From the NCBI GenBank assembly GCA_040005915.1, contig JBDTYA010000106.1:1-15791 (forward strand): a stretch of DNA of 15,791 nucleotides, read 5' to 3'. The notes below the pieces were generated by a model. It ran no database searches. It saw only the letters and a program-made list of their open reading frames with translations, and was not told where the DNA came from. Shown one piece after another: positions 1 through 7,327 of this stretch. Origin of the DNA: JAENVT01 sp040005915 (GTDB lineage Bacteria; Actinomycetota; Acidimicrobiia; Acidimicrobiales; Ilumatobacteraceae). The first letter of the stretch is position 1. Every line of letters begins with the position of its first letter. Position numbers and translations under genes: made by a program.

Positions 1-149
1 GGCTTGATCGGCTTCAACCCGCTGAGGAACGTCGAGCGGATTCCCTTGCGCTGCAGCTGGTTGGTCAACGTCGCGGTCGACACCGAGTTGAGCTGCCGGC
101 GCAACTCGTCGGTGAGCAGAACAGGACGCGGTAGCTCGTCAGATGACAT
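1..149 (-). CDS. RraA-family protein, N-terminal fragment (runs off the left edge)
   Basis: The ATG is the complement of 147-149, and 49 codons are readable before the window ends. The peptide begins MSSDELPRPVLL and continues with VSTATLTNQLQRKGI and FLSGLKPIK. This segment resembles the N-terminus of RraA-like proteins, a family covering regulators of ribonuclease E activity and 4-hydroxy-4-methyl-2-oxoglutarate/oxaloacetate aldolases. In actinobacteria the stand-alone members are usually thought to be class II aldolase or decarboxylase-type enzymes, but the substrate cannot be told from 49 residues. The metal- and substrate-binding residues lie in the missing part. It follows the GGDEF-EAL gene on the same strand with a 65-bp gap. 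I see no good Shine-Dalgarno sequence; the sequence just before the start reads GACTAGGCCG. Assignment rests on motif recall only. Confidence 0.6.
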   Translation of the reverse strand, partial: MSSDELPRPVLLTDELRRQLNSVSTATLTNQLQRKGIRSTFLSGLKPIK

Positions 150-214
150 CGGCCTAGTCAAGCACGACGACGCTTCGACATCGCAAGCGCGGGCGGGTTC
201 GCCGGCTTCGTGGC

Positions 215-2287
215 TCAGGTCAGCTCGTGCGTGTTCCAGGTCGGCCGGGTGTCGGAGGCTTGCACGTACTGCTCGGCGAGCCGGCGCAACAAGTAGTTCT
301 CGAACGCCTCCTCGGGCAGCGCCGGCGCGTACAGGTGGCCCTGCTGGCGCACGCAACCCAACGCGATCAGGGCGTCGGCCTGGGCACCGGTCTCGACACC
401 GTCGGCGGTGACCTCGAGGCCGATCTCGCGCGTGAGGGCGATGATCGAGCGGACGATCGCCCGGTCGTGCGGGTGCGTGGTGATGGTGTCGATCGAGATT
501 CGGTCGATGCGCACCTCGTCGAGCGGGAGGCGGCGCAGCATGCTGAGCGACGAGACGCCCTGGGCGAAGTCGTCGAGGCAGACGCGACCGCCGCGGGCCC
601 GGAACTCGGCGAGGTTCGATGCAGCCGAGGGCAGGTCGACGGTGACGAACGACTCGCGCACGTCGACGGTCAACAGGTGCGGATCGATACCCTTCACCAA
701 CAGGTCGATGGGGTTGTCGCGCCACGGACGCTCGGTGCTGTGCGGCGCGAGGTTGACGCGGAATCGGAAGCCCTCCGGCAGGCCGAGCACGGCGAGCCGG
801 CGGATCTGCCGGCGGGCGCCGCCGAACACGCGCTCGGTGACGCGATCGAGCAGTCCGGCGCGCACCGCGAGGTCCATGAAATCGTGGGCGGCGACGACGG
901 TGCCGTTCGGCTGCACCCAGCGGGCCAGGAGCTCGGCTCCGACGATCATGCCGGTGCTGGCGTCGAGCTCGGGCTGGAAGAAGGGCACGATGTCGCCGTC
1001 GTCGATCGCACGTCGCAGGCGCAGTTCGAGATCGATGCGGTCGCGGTTCTCGCGGGCCAGTTCGGTGTCGAAGTGGGTGACCCTGCTGCGACCCGTTGCC
1101 TTGGCTCGGTAGAGCGCGACGTTGGCGTTGGCGAGGACCTCGCTGACGTTGCCGCCGTGGGTCGGGGCGTGGGCGATGCCGATGCTGACCGACGAGGGGA
1201 GCTCGCGGCCGGCGGCGTGGATCGCCTGGCCGAGCACGCCCTGCAATTGCTGGGCGAGCACGACGGTCTCCTGCTCGGTGGCGCCCGGCATTGCCACGAC
1301 GAACTCGTCTCCGCCGATTCGACCGGCCAGGCCGCTGTCCTTGATGCAACGCTCGATGCGGTCGGCGACGATTCGCAGGAAGTGGTCGCCACCGCGGTGC
1401 CCGAGGGTGTCGTTGACCGCTTTGAAGCGATCGAGGTCCAAGAACAGCACACCGACCGGATCGGTGGCCTCGTCGCCGATCAACGCTTCCAACGTCTCGA
1501 ACACACCGCGCCGGTTCAGCAACCCGGTGAGCGCGTCGTGGGTCGCCTGATGGGTGAGCTGTTCGTTCGAGATCGCCAGCTGCTCGTTCGTTTCGGTCAG
1601 TTGGAGCTGATCACGCTCGATCTCGGCGAGCAGGTCGTCGCTCGTCTTCTGCAACGCGATGGCCGTGCGCACCGTCTTGCTGAGGGTGGAGTGGACGACC
1701 GTGAGCGTCGCCGAATAGAAGATCCACAGGACCGCGAGGCCGCGAAGGCGCCCGTCGGCCGACGTCGCCAGGGTGTACGCCGACAGCACCGCGATGGGGG
1801 TCAGCAGGCTGGCGAACATGTCCCGGCGTCCGGCTGTCAGCATCGCCGCCATCGCCGCAGCAGTGGTCGGAAACACGGCGAACAGCATCACCATCTCGAC
1901 CGAGGCCGAGCTGGCCACCCAGGTCGTCAGGCCGAACATGACACCCATCGCGATCAGCCCGCCGCGCAACAGGCCGACGACCAATTTCGGCGTTGCCGTC
2001 GCCACAACGGTGCTCGGCGTCGGGAGCCGGCGGTAGGCCGCGACTCCAACGGCGATCAGCAGGGTTGCGACGATGGCTGAACCGATCCACCACTGCAGGC
2101 GACCCATGCTGTTCTCGCCGCGGGTGAGGATGCTGACGAGGACGGTGAAGGGGATCAGCCAGAACGGGGCGATCGCGATGTTGGCGACGACGGGAACCAG
2201 GACACGCTGCTGCAAGCACGCTCCTTGGTCATCCCTCGTTGGCGATTCCGCCTGCGCCACCGTGTTCTCCTTGGCTTCGATTCGCAT
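215..2287 (-). CDS. Membrane-bound GGDEF-EAL protein (c-di-GMP signalling), EAL domain with altered catalytic residues
   Basis: With the ATG at 2287 the protein has 690 residues. Residues 30-200 are hydrophobic with about six membrane segments, followed by a short coiled-coil-like linker (205-247). A GGDEF domain follows (248-410) with an intact RIGGDEF at 323-329, so diguanylate cyclase activity is possible. The inhibitory RxxD site is replaced by KDSG. The EAL domain (420-670) starts with AELLARW (E452) and keeps N512, the DD pair 572-573, E632 and QGH (649-651). It has D542 where the ExTE glutamate is expected, R593 for the conserved lysine of KxD, and D629 for the glutamate of AEGVE. Phosphodiesterase activity may therefore be weak or lost. 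Longer starts at 2407 (ATG) and 2443 (GTG) exist but overlap the divergent gluQ gene; the membrane region begins only after the chosen ATG, so I prefer 2287. Confidence 0.88.
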   Translation of the reverse strand: MRIEAKENTVAQAESPTRDDQGACLQQRVLVPVVANIAIAPFWLIPFTVLVSILTRGENSMGRLQWWIGSAIVATLLIAVGVAAYRRLPTPSTVVATATPKLVVGLLRGGLIAMGVMFGLTTWVASSASVEMVMLFAVFPTTAAAMAAMLTAGRRDMFASLLTPIAVLSAYTLATSADGRLRGLAVLWIFYSATLTVVHSTLSKTVRTAIALQKTSDDLLAEIERDQLQLTETNEQLAISNEQLTHQATHDALTGLLNRRGVFETLEALIGDEATDPVGVLFLDLDRFKAVNDTLGHRGGDHFLRIVADRIERCIKDSGLAGRIGGDEFVVAMPGATEQETVVLAQQLQGVLGQAIHAAGRELPSSVSIGIAHAPTHGGNVSEVLANANVALYRAKATGRSRVTHFDTELARENRDRIDLELRLRRAIDDGDIVPFFQPELDASTGMIVGAELLARWVQPNGTVVAAHDFMDLAVRAGLLDRVTERVFGGARRQIRRLAVLGLPEGFRFRVNLAPHSTERPWRDNPIDLLVKGIDPHLLTVDVRESFVTVDLPSAASNLAEFRARGGRVCLDDFAQGVSSLSMLRRLPLDEVRIDRISIDTITTHPHDRAIVRSIIALTREIGLEVTADGVETGAQADALIALGCVRQQGHLYAPALPEEAFENYLLRRLAEQYVQASDTRPTWNTHELT

Positions 2288-2401
2288 TCTTTGCGCTGAC
2301 TTGTTATCGGCCGGTCGGGCCGCGGCGTGAGGCCAATCTCGATTACTTTGGCGCGTTCCGGCGGCGCGGCTCGTCACGGTCCGGTCGGCGAGACTAGGCG
2401 T

Positions 2402-3310
2402 GTGCATGGTCGATTCGCCCCATCCCCGACCGGTGCGTTGCACCTCGGAAACCTCCGAACGGCCCTGATCGCGTGGCTGATGGCTCGGCAGGTCGGCGGC
2501 GCGTTCCTCGTGCGGATGGAGGACCTAGACCGGGTCACGTCGTCGCCGTTGCACGAAGCCGACCAGCTCGATTCACTGCGGGCGATCGGGATCGATTGGG
2601 ACGGGGAGGTCGTGCGTCAATCGGATCGATTCGGGCTGTATCACGAAGCGATCGGACGGCTTCGTTCGCGGGGGTTGTTGTACGAGTGCTACTGCAGTCG
2701 CCGCGAGATCCGTGAGGCCGCCGCTGCGCCTCAGGGCACCGAGCTCGAGCTCGCCTATCCAGGAACCTGTCGCTACCTGAGCGACGACGATCGCAACCGT
2801 CTGCGCTCGGCCGGGCGGCGGGCGGCGCTTCGTCTGCGCAGCGATGGACGCGTGGTGGCGTTCGACGATCGCTTCAGCGGTCGGCGCAGCGGCCGGGTCG
2901 ACGATTTCGTGCTGCAGCGAAACGATGGCGTGCCGGCGTACAACCTGGCCGTGGTCGTCGACGACGCCGCGCAAGGCGTGACCGAGGTGGTGCGCGGCGA
3001 CGATCTGGTGTCGTCGACCCCTCGCCAGATCGCGCTGCAGCAGTTGCTCGACCTGCCCACCCCGCGATACGCACACGTGCCGCTCGTGCTCGCCCCCGAC
3101 GGGTCGCGCCTGGCCAAGCGACACGGCGCGGTGACGCTGCATGATCTCGGGCGACGTGGCTGCTCGCCCCACGAGGTCTGCGCCCGACTGGCCGCGAGCA
3201 TCGGCATCGAAGCGTTGGCAGGATCGATGGTGGCCGCCGATCTGTTGGGGCTGTTCGATCCTCAGCGATTGCCGCCGGCACCATGGCGACTGACCGCCGG
3301 CGAACTCTGA
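2402..3310 (+). CDS. gluQ: Glutamyl-Q tRNA(Asp) synthetase (GluQRS)
   Basis: This 302-residue protein is the truncated GluRS paralogue that glutamylates the queuosine base at position 34 of tRNA(Asp), using ATP and glutamate in the cytosol. It begins VHGRFAPSPTG and carries the HIGH-type signature as HLGN (14-17), the MEDLDR segment at 39-44, and the KMSKS counterpart LAKRH (237-241). The zinc site expected for GluQRS is present as C96-x-C98, Y119 and C123 (in YPGTC). The anticodon-binding region of full GluRS is absent, as it should be. The GTG at 2402 puts the family N-terminus right at the start; an upstream GTG at 2327 would add 25 unrelated residues and intrude on the divergent promoter region. 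Its product only makes sense if the cell has queuosine-modified tRNA, which the window cannot show. Confidence 0.92.
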   Translation: MHGRFAPSPTGALHLGNLRTALIAWLMARQVGGAFLVRMEDLDRVTSSPLHEADQLDSLRAIGIDWDGEVVRQSDRFGLYHEAIGRLRSRGLLYECYCSRREIREAAAAPQGTELELAYPGTCRYLSDDDRNRLRSAGRRAALRLRSDGRVVAFDDRFSGRRSGRVDDFVLQRNDGVPAYNLAVVVDDAAQGVTEVVRGDDLVSSTPRQIALQQLLDLPTPRYAHVPLVLAPDGSRLAKRHGAVTLHDLGRRGCSPHEVCARLAASIGIEALAGSMVAADLLGLFDPQRLPPAPWRLTAGEL

Positions 3311-3323
3311 CACGATCGGGGAG

Positions 3324-3902
3324 ATGTTCGACGATCTGCAGCAGGTGTTGGGGTATCAGGGCGCCATCGACCCGCGGACGGGTGTCACGCCGTTGGGTCA
3401 CGACCTCCTGCTCGTGCCGTGCTGGACACCGACATTTTGCGCCACGGTGGTGCGTGCGGCTGAGGCGATCGGCGCCTTCGAGGCCCAGCCCGATGATCCC
3501 GTGCCTGGTCACGAAGTGTCTCTGGCTGTTATCAGCCCTCGGCTGTTCGAGTCGGTGCAGGAGGACTTCGGTGTTCGCATCTGGCCGCAGCTGCAAACGG
3601 TGTGGCCGTACGTCGACTACTACGGCCTGCGCGACGCGTTCGTCATCCGCTACGCGCCAGGCGAGCAGGAGTCGCTGCGGATTCATCACGACGTCGCCCA
3701 GATCTCGGGTTCGATCAAGCTCAACGACGGGTACACCGGCGCCGATCTGGTCTTTCCCCGCCAGAAATTCGACAACTCCGGCATCGCAATCGGCGAACTG
3801 CTGGTGTGGCCGTCGCTGGTCACCCATCCACACGAGACGGCTCCGCTCGACACCGGAATCAAGTACTCGCTGACGGTGTGGTTCGAGTTGCCGTCTTTCT
3901 GA
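3324..3902 (+). CDS. 2-oxoglutarate/Fe(II)-dependent oxygenase, prolyl-4-hydroxylase-like
   Basis: This 192-residue protein has the features of the double-stranded beta-helix 2OG-Fe(II) oxygenases. The iron facial triad is visible as H121-x-D123 in RIHHD and H170 in THPHETAP. The 2OG carboxylate-binding basic residue is K180 in GIKYSLTVWF, where prolyl-4-hydroxylase relatives usually have Lys or Arg. The segment SGSIKLNDGYTGADLVFP (128-145) matches the usual strand after the HxD. Known relatives hydroxylate proline or lysine side chains or modify small molecules; nothing here gives the substrate. It starts 13 bp after the gluQ stop codon and is probably co-transcribed with it. GGGGAG lies directly against the ATG, too close to be a normal ribosome binding site, and no other in-frame start is near. 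Confidence 0.75.
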   Translation: MFDDLQQVLGYQGAIDPRTGVTPLGHDLLLVPCWTPTFCATVVRAAEAIGAFEAQPDDPVPGHEVSLAVISPRLFESVQEDFGVRIWPQLQTVWPYVDYYGLRDAFVIRYAPGEQESLRIHHDVAQISGSIKLNDGYTGADLVFPRQKFDNSGIAIGELLVWPSLVTHPHETAPLDTGIKYSLTVWFELPSF

Positions 3903-3915
3903 CCGATCGATCGAG

Positions 3916-3921
3916 TAAATT
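3916..3921 (+). promoter_or_regulatory. Candidate -10 element (TAAATT) of a leaderless promoter for the L,D-transpeptidase gene
   Basis: TAAATT fits TAnnnT and ends 9 nt before the ATG at 3931, in an AT-rich patch that stands out in this GC-rich region. No Shine-Dalgarno sequence and no convincing -35 box are present. The same spacing is found before four other genes in this window. Confidence 0.4.
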
Positions 3922-3930
3922 TGTAGCTAC

Positions 3931-4878
3931 ATGTCTCGGCGAGCCGCATACCAATCCCTGCCGCTGCTGTTCCCCGTTTTGGCTCTGGTCCTCTCGTCGT
4001 GTTCGCACGGTGGCGCATCGGTCTCGGCGCAGACGCTGCCGCCGCCCATCACGCTCTCGGGCCTGCCCGGTTCCACCACCGGCACCACCATGCCGGCGAC
4101 GACCGAGGCGACCACGACGACAGAGGCTGCGACGACCACCACCGAGACTCCGACGACGACGACCGAGCCGCCCACGACCACCACCGAAGCGCCCACCACG
4201 ACGACCATCCCGCCGCCGTCCAACGTCGAGATTGCCGGCGCCGCCGAGGCGCCGCTCGAGGCAGTGGGCGGTCACAGCGGTGCTGCCACGGCCGTCGTCC
4301 AGGCTCGGCTGCTGCAGCTGGGTTTCTGGAACAGCGGTCCCGACGGTCAGTACGGCTTCTCGACCAAGCAGGCCGTGATGGCCTTCCAGAAGTACATCGG
4401 GCTGCCCGCCGATGGCCTCGTCAACAGGACGACCGCCGACTACCTCGGCAACTTCGTCGAGAAGGCCCACGGCGCCTCCGACGCCGGCACGTTGGTGGAG
4501 GTCGACAAGGCCAAGCAGTTGCTGTTCATCGTGCAGGACGGCAAGACCGTGTGGACGTTCAACACATCGACCGGCAGCGGCATCCCCTACGAGGCGCCGA
4601 ACAAGAACGACCCGACCAAGATCGAGACCGGCGATGCCGTGACTCCCGACGGCCTGTTCCACACCACGCGCGAGCGTCCCGAAGGCTGGTGGGATGGCGA
4701 CCTCGGCCAGATCTACCGGCCGAAGTACTTCGTCGGCGGCATCGCCGTGCACGGTATGACCAGCGTGCCCAACCATGCCGCCTCGCACGGCTGCGTCCGT
4801 TTGAGCACGATGGCCATGGACTTCATCTGGGATCAAGTCCTCGTGCCGCTGCACACCACGGTGTGGGTGCACAGCTAG
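3931..4878 (+). CDS. L,D-transpeptidase lipoprotein with Thr-rich stalk and peptidoglycan-binding domain
   Basis: This 315-residue exported protein probably makes 3-3 cross-links in peptidoglycan or attaches molecules to it. An N-terminal signal ends in the lipobox LSSC (21-24), so C24 should be lipidated and anchor the protein in the membrane. Residues 49-92 are a Thr/Glu/Pro-rich spacer made of repeated TTTTE-like units. A PG_binding_1 domain follows at about 118-172 (VVQARLLQLGFW, DGQYGFSTKQAVMAFQ). The YkuD catalytic domain covers about 186-313, with H274 in VHGM and the SHGCVRLS motif containing the nucleophile C288. It reads away from gluQ and the oxygenase with a 28-bp gap and may have its own promoter. 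It converges on the next gene, whose stop lies 15 bp beyond its own. Confidence 0.93.
   Translation: MSRRAAYQSLPLLFPVLALVLSSCSHGGASVSAQTLPPPITLSGLPGSTTGTTMPATTEATTTTEAATTTTETPTTTTEPPTTTTEAPTTTTIPPPSNVEIAGAAEAPLEAVGGHSGAATAVVQARLLQLGFWNSGPDGQYGFSTKQAVMAFQKYIGLPADGLVNRTTADYLGNFVEKAHGASDAGTLVEVDKAKQLLFIVQDGKTVWTFNTSTGSGIPYEAPNKNDPTKIETGDAVTPDGLFHTTRERPEGWWDGDLGQIYRPKYFVGGIAVHGMTSVPNHAASHGCVRLSTMAMDFIWDQVLVPLHTTVWVHS
4075..4206 (+). repeat. Thr-codon repeat tract encoding the stalk of the L,D-transpeptidase
   Basis: This tract is built of ACC/ACG threonine runs separated by GAG-GCx or GAG-CCx codons, giving near-repeats of a TTTTE(A/P) unit between residues 49 and 92. Such low-complexity wall-spanning linkers are common in actinobacterial surface lipoproteins. 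The number of units is likely to vary between strains. Confidence 0.7.
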
Positions 4879-4882
4879 ATCA

Positions 4883-4898
4883 GCTGAGCGCTTTCAGC
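4883..4898. terminator. Small hairpin between convergent genes
   Basis: GCTGA and TCAGC form a perfect 5-bp stem with a 6-nt loop, just past the L,D-transpeptidase stop and overlapping the stop codon of the opposing gene. There is no T-tract, so any terminator function is uncertain; the placement between convergent genes is the main argument. Confidence 0.25.
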
Positions 4899-5667
4899 CC
4901 ACCAGCTCGCGCAGGTGCCGTTCGAGATCGATCGTCGACGCGGGCAGGTCGTCGCTCCACACCGCCACGCTGACCGATCGTGTGATCGGTGCGGCGTGCA
5001 AGGCCTCGATCAACATCGTCGACCGAAGCCGCGTCGAGTCCGACTTGCCGGCCAACATGATGATCCGACCGCGATGGCGAATCACAGTCTCGCCGGCGTG
5101 GAAGACGTCACCGACGACTCCTGCCGTGGTGATCATCACCGCGTCGCGTTCGAATGGTGCGAGGTCGTCGGTGTCGGCATCGATCACCACGAAGCAGTAG
5201 GCGTCGGTCGGCACGATGTCGAAGGCGCGACAGTGCTGGTAGACCTCCTTCAAACGCATCCGCAACAACGTCGGTGAACCCAGGCCGGTGACCGCGTCGA
5301 TGCATGCGCCGCTGGGCGCGCTGCGCACGTAGCGCTCGGCCCAACCCTCGGCGAAGGCAGCGAGCGTTTCGAAGTTGCGCAGGTCGGCGCGACGCGAACG
5401 TGTGGTCAGCGTCGACAGCGCCCCGATCCACAGATTCAGCTGCTCGAGCGGCCAGCCGAGATCGCCAAGGGTGTTGCCGAGGCGCCGCAGAGCGCCGCGC
5501 AACCCACGTTCGCGCGTGTGCAGGGCGACGACAACAGCGGTTGCCGCGTCGACGATGCCGAGGTCGAGCTGCTGCCCGGCATCGATCTGGATCAGCGCCA
5601 ACCACTCATCGAGGATCGTGTGCCAGTCGGTGCCGAATCGGACACGACGCCCCCGAGAACCTTGCAT
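4894..5667 (-). CDS. Degenerate GGDEF-like protein, no active-site motif
   Basis: I do not recognise a named family, but this 257-residue soluble protein has the outline of a GGDEF domain in its second half. DAVTGLGSPTLLRMRL at 124-139 resembles the D-x-LTGL-x-N-R entry motif, and FVVIDAD at 159-165 resembles the FxDxDxFK strand. AGETVIRHRGRIIMLAG at 191-207 sits where RxGGDEF is expected, but GGDEF itself is gone. Diguanylate cyclase activity is therefore very unlikely; a nucleotide-binding or protein-binding role is an inference. The first 110 residues are mostly helical in appearance (ALRRLGNTLGDLGW, LRNFETLAAFAEGW) with no membrane segment or signal peptide. It lies 34 bp downstream of the MBL-Rieske gene on the same strand and is likely in the same transcript. 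Confidence 0.6.
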   Translation of the reverse strand: MQGSRGRRVRFGTDWHTILDEWLALIQIDAGQQLDLGIVDAATAVVVALHTRERGLRGALRRLGNTLGDLGWPLEQLNLWIGALSTLTTRSRRADLRNFETLAAFAEGWAERYVRSAPSGACIDAVTGLGSPTLLRMRLKEVYQHCRAFDIVPTDAYCFVVIDADTDDLAPFERDAVMITTAGVVGDVFHAGETVIRHRGRIIMLAGKSDSTRLRSTMLIEALHAAPITRSVSVAVWSDDLPASTIDLERHLRELVG

Positions 5668-5701
5668 AGTCCGGTATCGGCATCGGCAGGATCATCTTGA
5701 G

Positions 5702-7258
5702 TCAGTTCTCGGCGCGCCGGATGCGCAGCTTTTGATCCGCTGCCGTGAAGCAACGCCCCGTCTCGAGATCGAACCGCCAACCGTGAAGCGTGCACACCAA
5801 CTCGCAGCCTTCGATCTCGCCGAAGACGCTGAGATCCGCCTGGCGGTGGGGGCACAGCCGCTCGACCATGTAGTCGCCGATGCGGATCTCCTCACCGGCC
5901 AGATCGCTGCGTTGCGGGTCCAGCCTGCGGCGCGCCTCGGCCTCGGCGCGGCGCATCCGCTCGGGTGACAGCGACTTGAAGAAGTTGTAGAGGTACTCGT
6001 TGAACGACCCGGCCCGCCAGGCGCGGAAGCGACACGACAGGAACAGGGCGTTGCTCCAATCGACTGCACGCTGGGCGACGACGGTCTCGACCAGTTCGCG
6101 TTGGATGTCGAAGCGGAACGCGTGTGGTTCCCCGGCGAACTCGCGCACCTCGCCGTTGGGGAAGTCGATGATCAACGACAGGTCGCCGGCGTGGACCACG
6201 CAGCTGTCGCCGACACCGCTGCGCAGGCCGGGGCACATCGCCAGCAGCGGCTCCCACCAGGCCTTCAACGTTGACAGCAGGTCGGGGCTCGGTGGGTTCC
6301 AGTGCCGGTGCATGTCGGCGAGCCACGGCATCCAGTCGGCCTGATACCGACGGAGGTAGTCGGCCTTGTGCTCGAAGATCGCCTCGACGTCGGCATCGGG
6401 TATGGGGTGGGTAACGCTGATCACACCGTCGGCGATGTCGATGGCCGTGCCCGGTATCGCCAGCACACCGCGGTGGCCGGCAGCCTCGAGGCGGCTCATG
6501 AAGCTCTGTTGATCGGGGAAGATGCTCAGCTCGTCGCCGGTGATCACGTTGAGGCGGAACAGCTCGGGATCGAGGAACGCAGGCGGGCCTGCGCTGGGCA
6601 CGACCGCGGTCGCCCCGATCGCCTCGACGTAGCGCATCGCTCGCGAGTACTGGCTGTTGACCTTGCCGTCGACCAGCTCGCGCATCCGCCCCGGCGGCTC
6701 GTCGTACACCATCGGATACCAGATCGCCCCGCTGTATTGCAGCCAGTGCAGATCGACCGGGCCGTGGGCACGGAGGGCAGCGAGGTCGTCGGTACGGCAG
6801 TCGTTCTGGTTGACGATGCGTCCCGTGCCGTCGCTGACGACCAACGCCGAGTCGCCGCCCGGCCCGTCGGTGATGCTGGTCTCGACGTGGATGGCGATCC
6901 GCAGATCCGTGCCGAGCGCCATCTCCTGGCCGTCGATCGTGCGGACGATGTTGCCGAAACCGAGAGCGCGGATCCGCCGTTCGAGCTCGTGGGTGGGGTA
7001 CCCGGGGATCAGGACAGTGGTGCTGCGGTCGACGTGGTCGGCCAGCCAGGGCTCGTCGAGGTGGTCGGCGTGGAGGTGGGACACGTAGAGGTACGTCGGA
7101 TGCTCGATCCGCTCCATCAACTCCGGCGGCAACTGGTCGTTGCGGGGGAACACGAACCACGATCCGAAGAAGGCCGGCAGGAACCAAGGGTCACACAGGA
7201 TCGAGCCGTCGACAGTGTCGATCAAGATGCCGGCATGGCCGACCGATGTGGCACGCAT
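5702..7258 (-). CDS. Metallo-beta-lactamase fold / Rieske [2Fe-2S] fusion protein (CMP-Neu5Ac hydroxylase-like)
   Basis: The protein has 518 residues. The N-terminal half is an UlaG-type metallo-beta-lactamase domain with HLHADH at 61-66 (H61, H63, D65, H66), a strand entry of GHAGILIDT at 7-15 and PSAGPPAFLD at 221-230. A middle region (about 325-430) ends in FNEYLYNFFKSL. The C-terminus is a complete Rieske domain: C469-P-H471, 17 residues, then C489-T-L-H492, followed by GWRFDLETGRC. The same two domains occur in CMP-N-acetylneuraminate hydroxylase, though there the Rieske part is N-terminal. The substrate is unknown; an oxygenase or redox-linked hydrolase is inferred. A TAnnnT element lies just upstream, and the degenerate GGDEF gene follows after 34 bp. 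Confidence 0.82.
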   Translation of the reverse strand: MRATSVGHAGILIDTVDGSILCDPWFLPAFFGSWFVFPRNDQLPPELMERIEHPTYLYVSHLHADHLDEPWLADHVDRSTTVLIPGYPTHELERRIRALGFGNIVRTIDGQEMALGTDLRIAIHVETSITDGPGGDSALVVSDGTGRIVNQNDCRTDDLAALRAHGPVDLHWLQYSGAIWYPMVYDEPPGRMRELVDGKVNSQYSRAMRYVEAIGATAVVPSAGPPAFLDPELFRLNVITGDELSIFPDQQSFMSRLEAAGHRGVLAIPGTAIDIADGVISVTHPIPDADVEAIFEHKADYLRRYQADWMPWLADMHRHWNPPSPDLLSTLKAWWEPLLAMCPGLRSGVGDSCVVHAGDLSLIIDFPNGEVREFAGEPHAFRFDIQRELVETVVAQRAVDWSNALFLSCRFRAWRAGSFNEYLYNFFKSLSPERMRRAEAEARRRLDPQRSDLAGEEIRIGDYMVERLCPHRQADLSVFGEIEGCELVCTLHGWRFDLETGRCFTAADQKLRIRRAEN

Positions 7259-7266
7259 TCAGGACG

Positions 7267-7272
7267 AGGCTA
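7267..7272 (-). promoter_or_regulatory. Candidate -10 element (TAGCCT) of a leaderless promoter for the MBL-Rieske gene
   Basis: On the minus strand TAGCCT ends 8 nt before the ATG at 7258. No Shine-Dalgarno sequence precedes the ATG and no -35 box is evident. The spacing matches four other candidate leaderless starts in the window. Confidence 0.4.
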
Positions 7273-7290
7273 GTTAGCGAACTCCGCGAG

Positions 7291-7306
7291 CGGGCCTCGC
7301 AGCCCG
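7291..7306 (-). terminator. GC-rich hairpin after the DUF2510 gene
   Basis: CGGGC and GCCCG form a perfect 5-bp stem with a 6-nt loop, 21 nt beyond the stop codon of the DUF2510 gene. There is no T-tract, as is usual in GC-rich actinobacteria, so this is only a weak terminator candidate. Confidence 0.28.
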
Positions 7307-7327
7307 GCGGTCAGATCGTTGTCGGGA

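Noticed and set aside
227..2080. Long open frame on the plus strand opposite the GGDEF-EAL gene (617 codons)
   Set aside because: It is the antisense of a gene with clear GGDEF and EAL domains; the peptide has no recognisable domain and is an effect of high GC.
4075..4206. Minisatellite or regulatory repeat inside the L,D-transpeptidase gene
   Set aside because: The repetition follows codons in frame and is explained by the Thr-rich protein linker.
5892..7187. Second minus-strand frame through the MBL-Rieske gene
   Set aside because: Arg/Pro-rich out-of-frame reading of the real gene, with no motif.
6302..7273. Plus-strand open frame opposite the MBL-Rieske gene
   Set aside because: Antisense shadow without motifs; the opposite strand has two intact metal sites.
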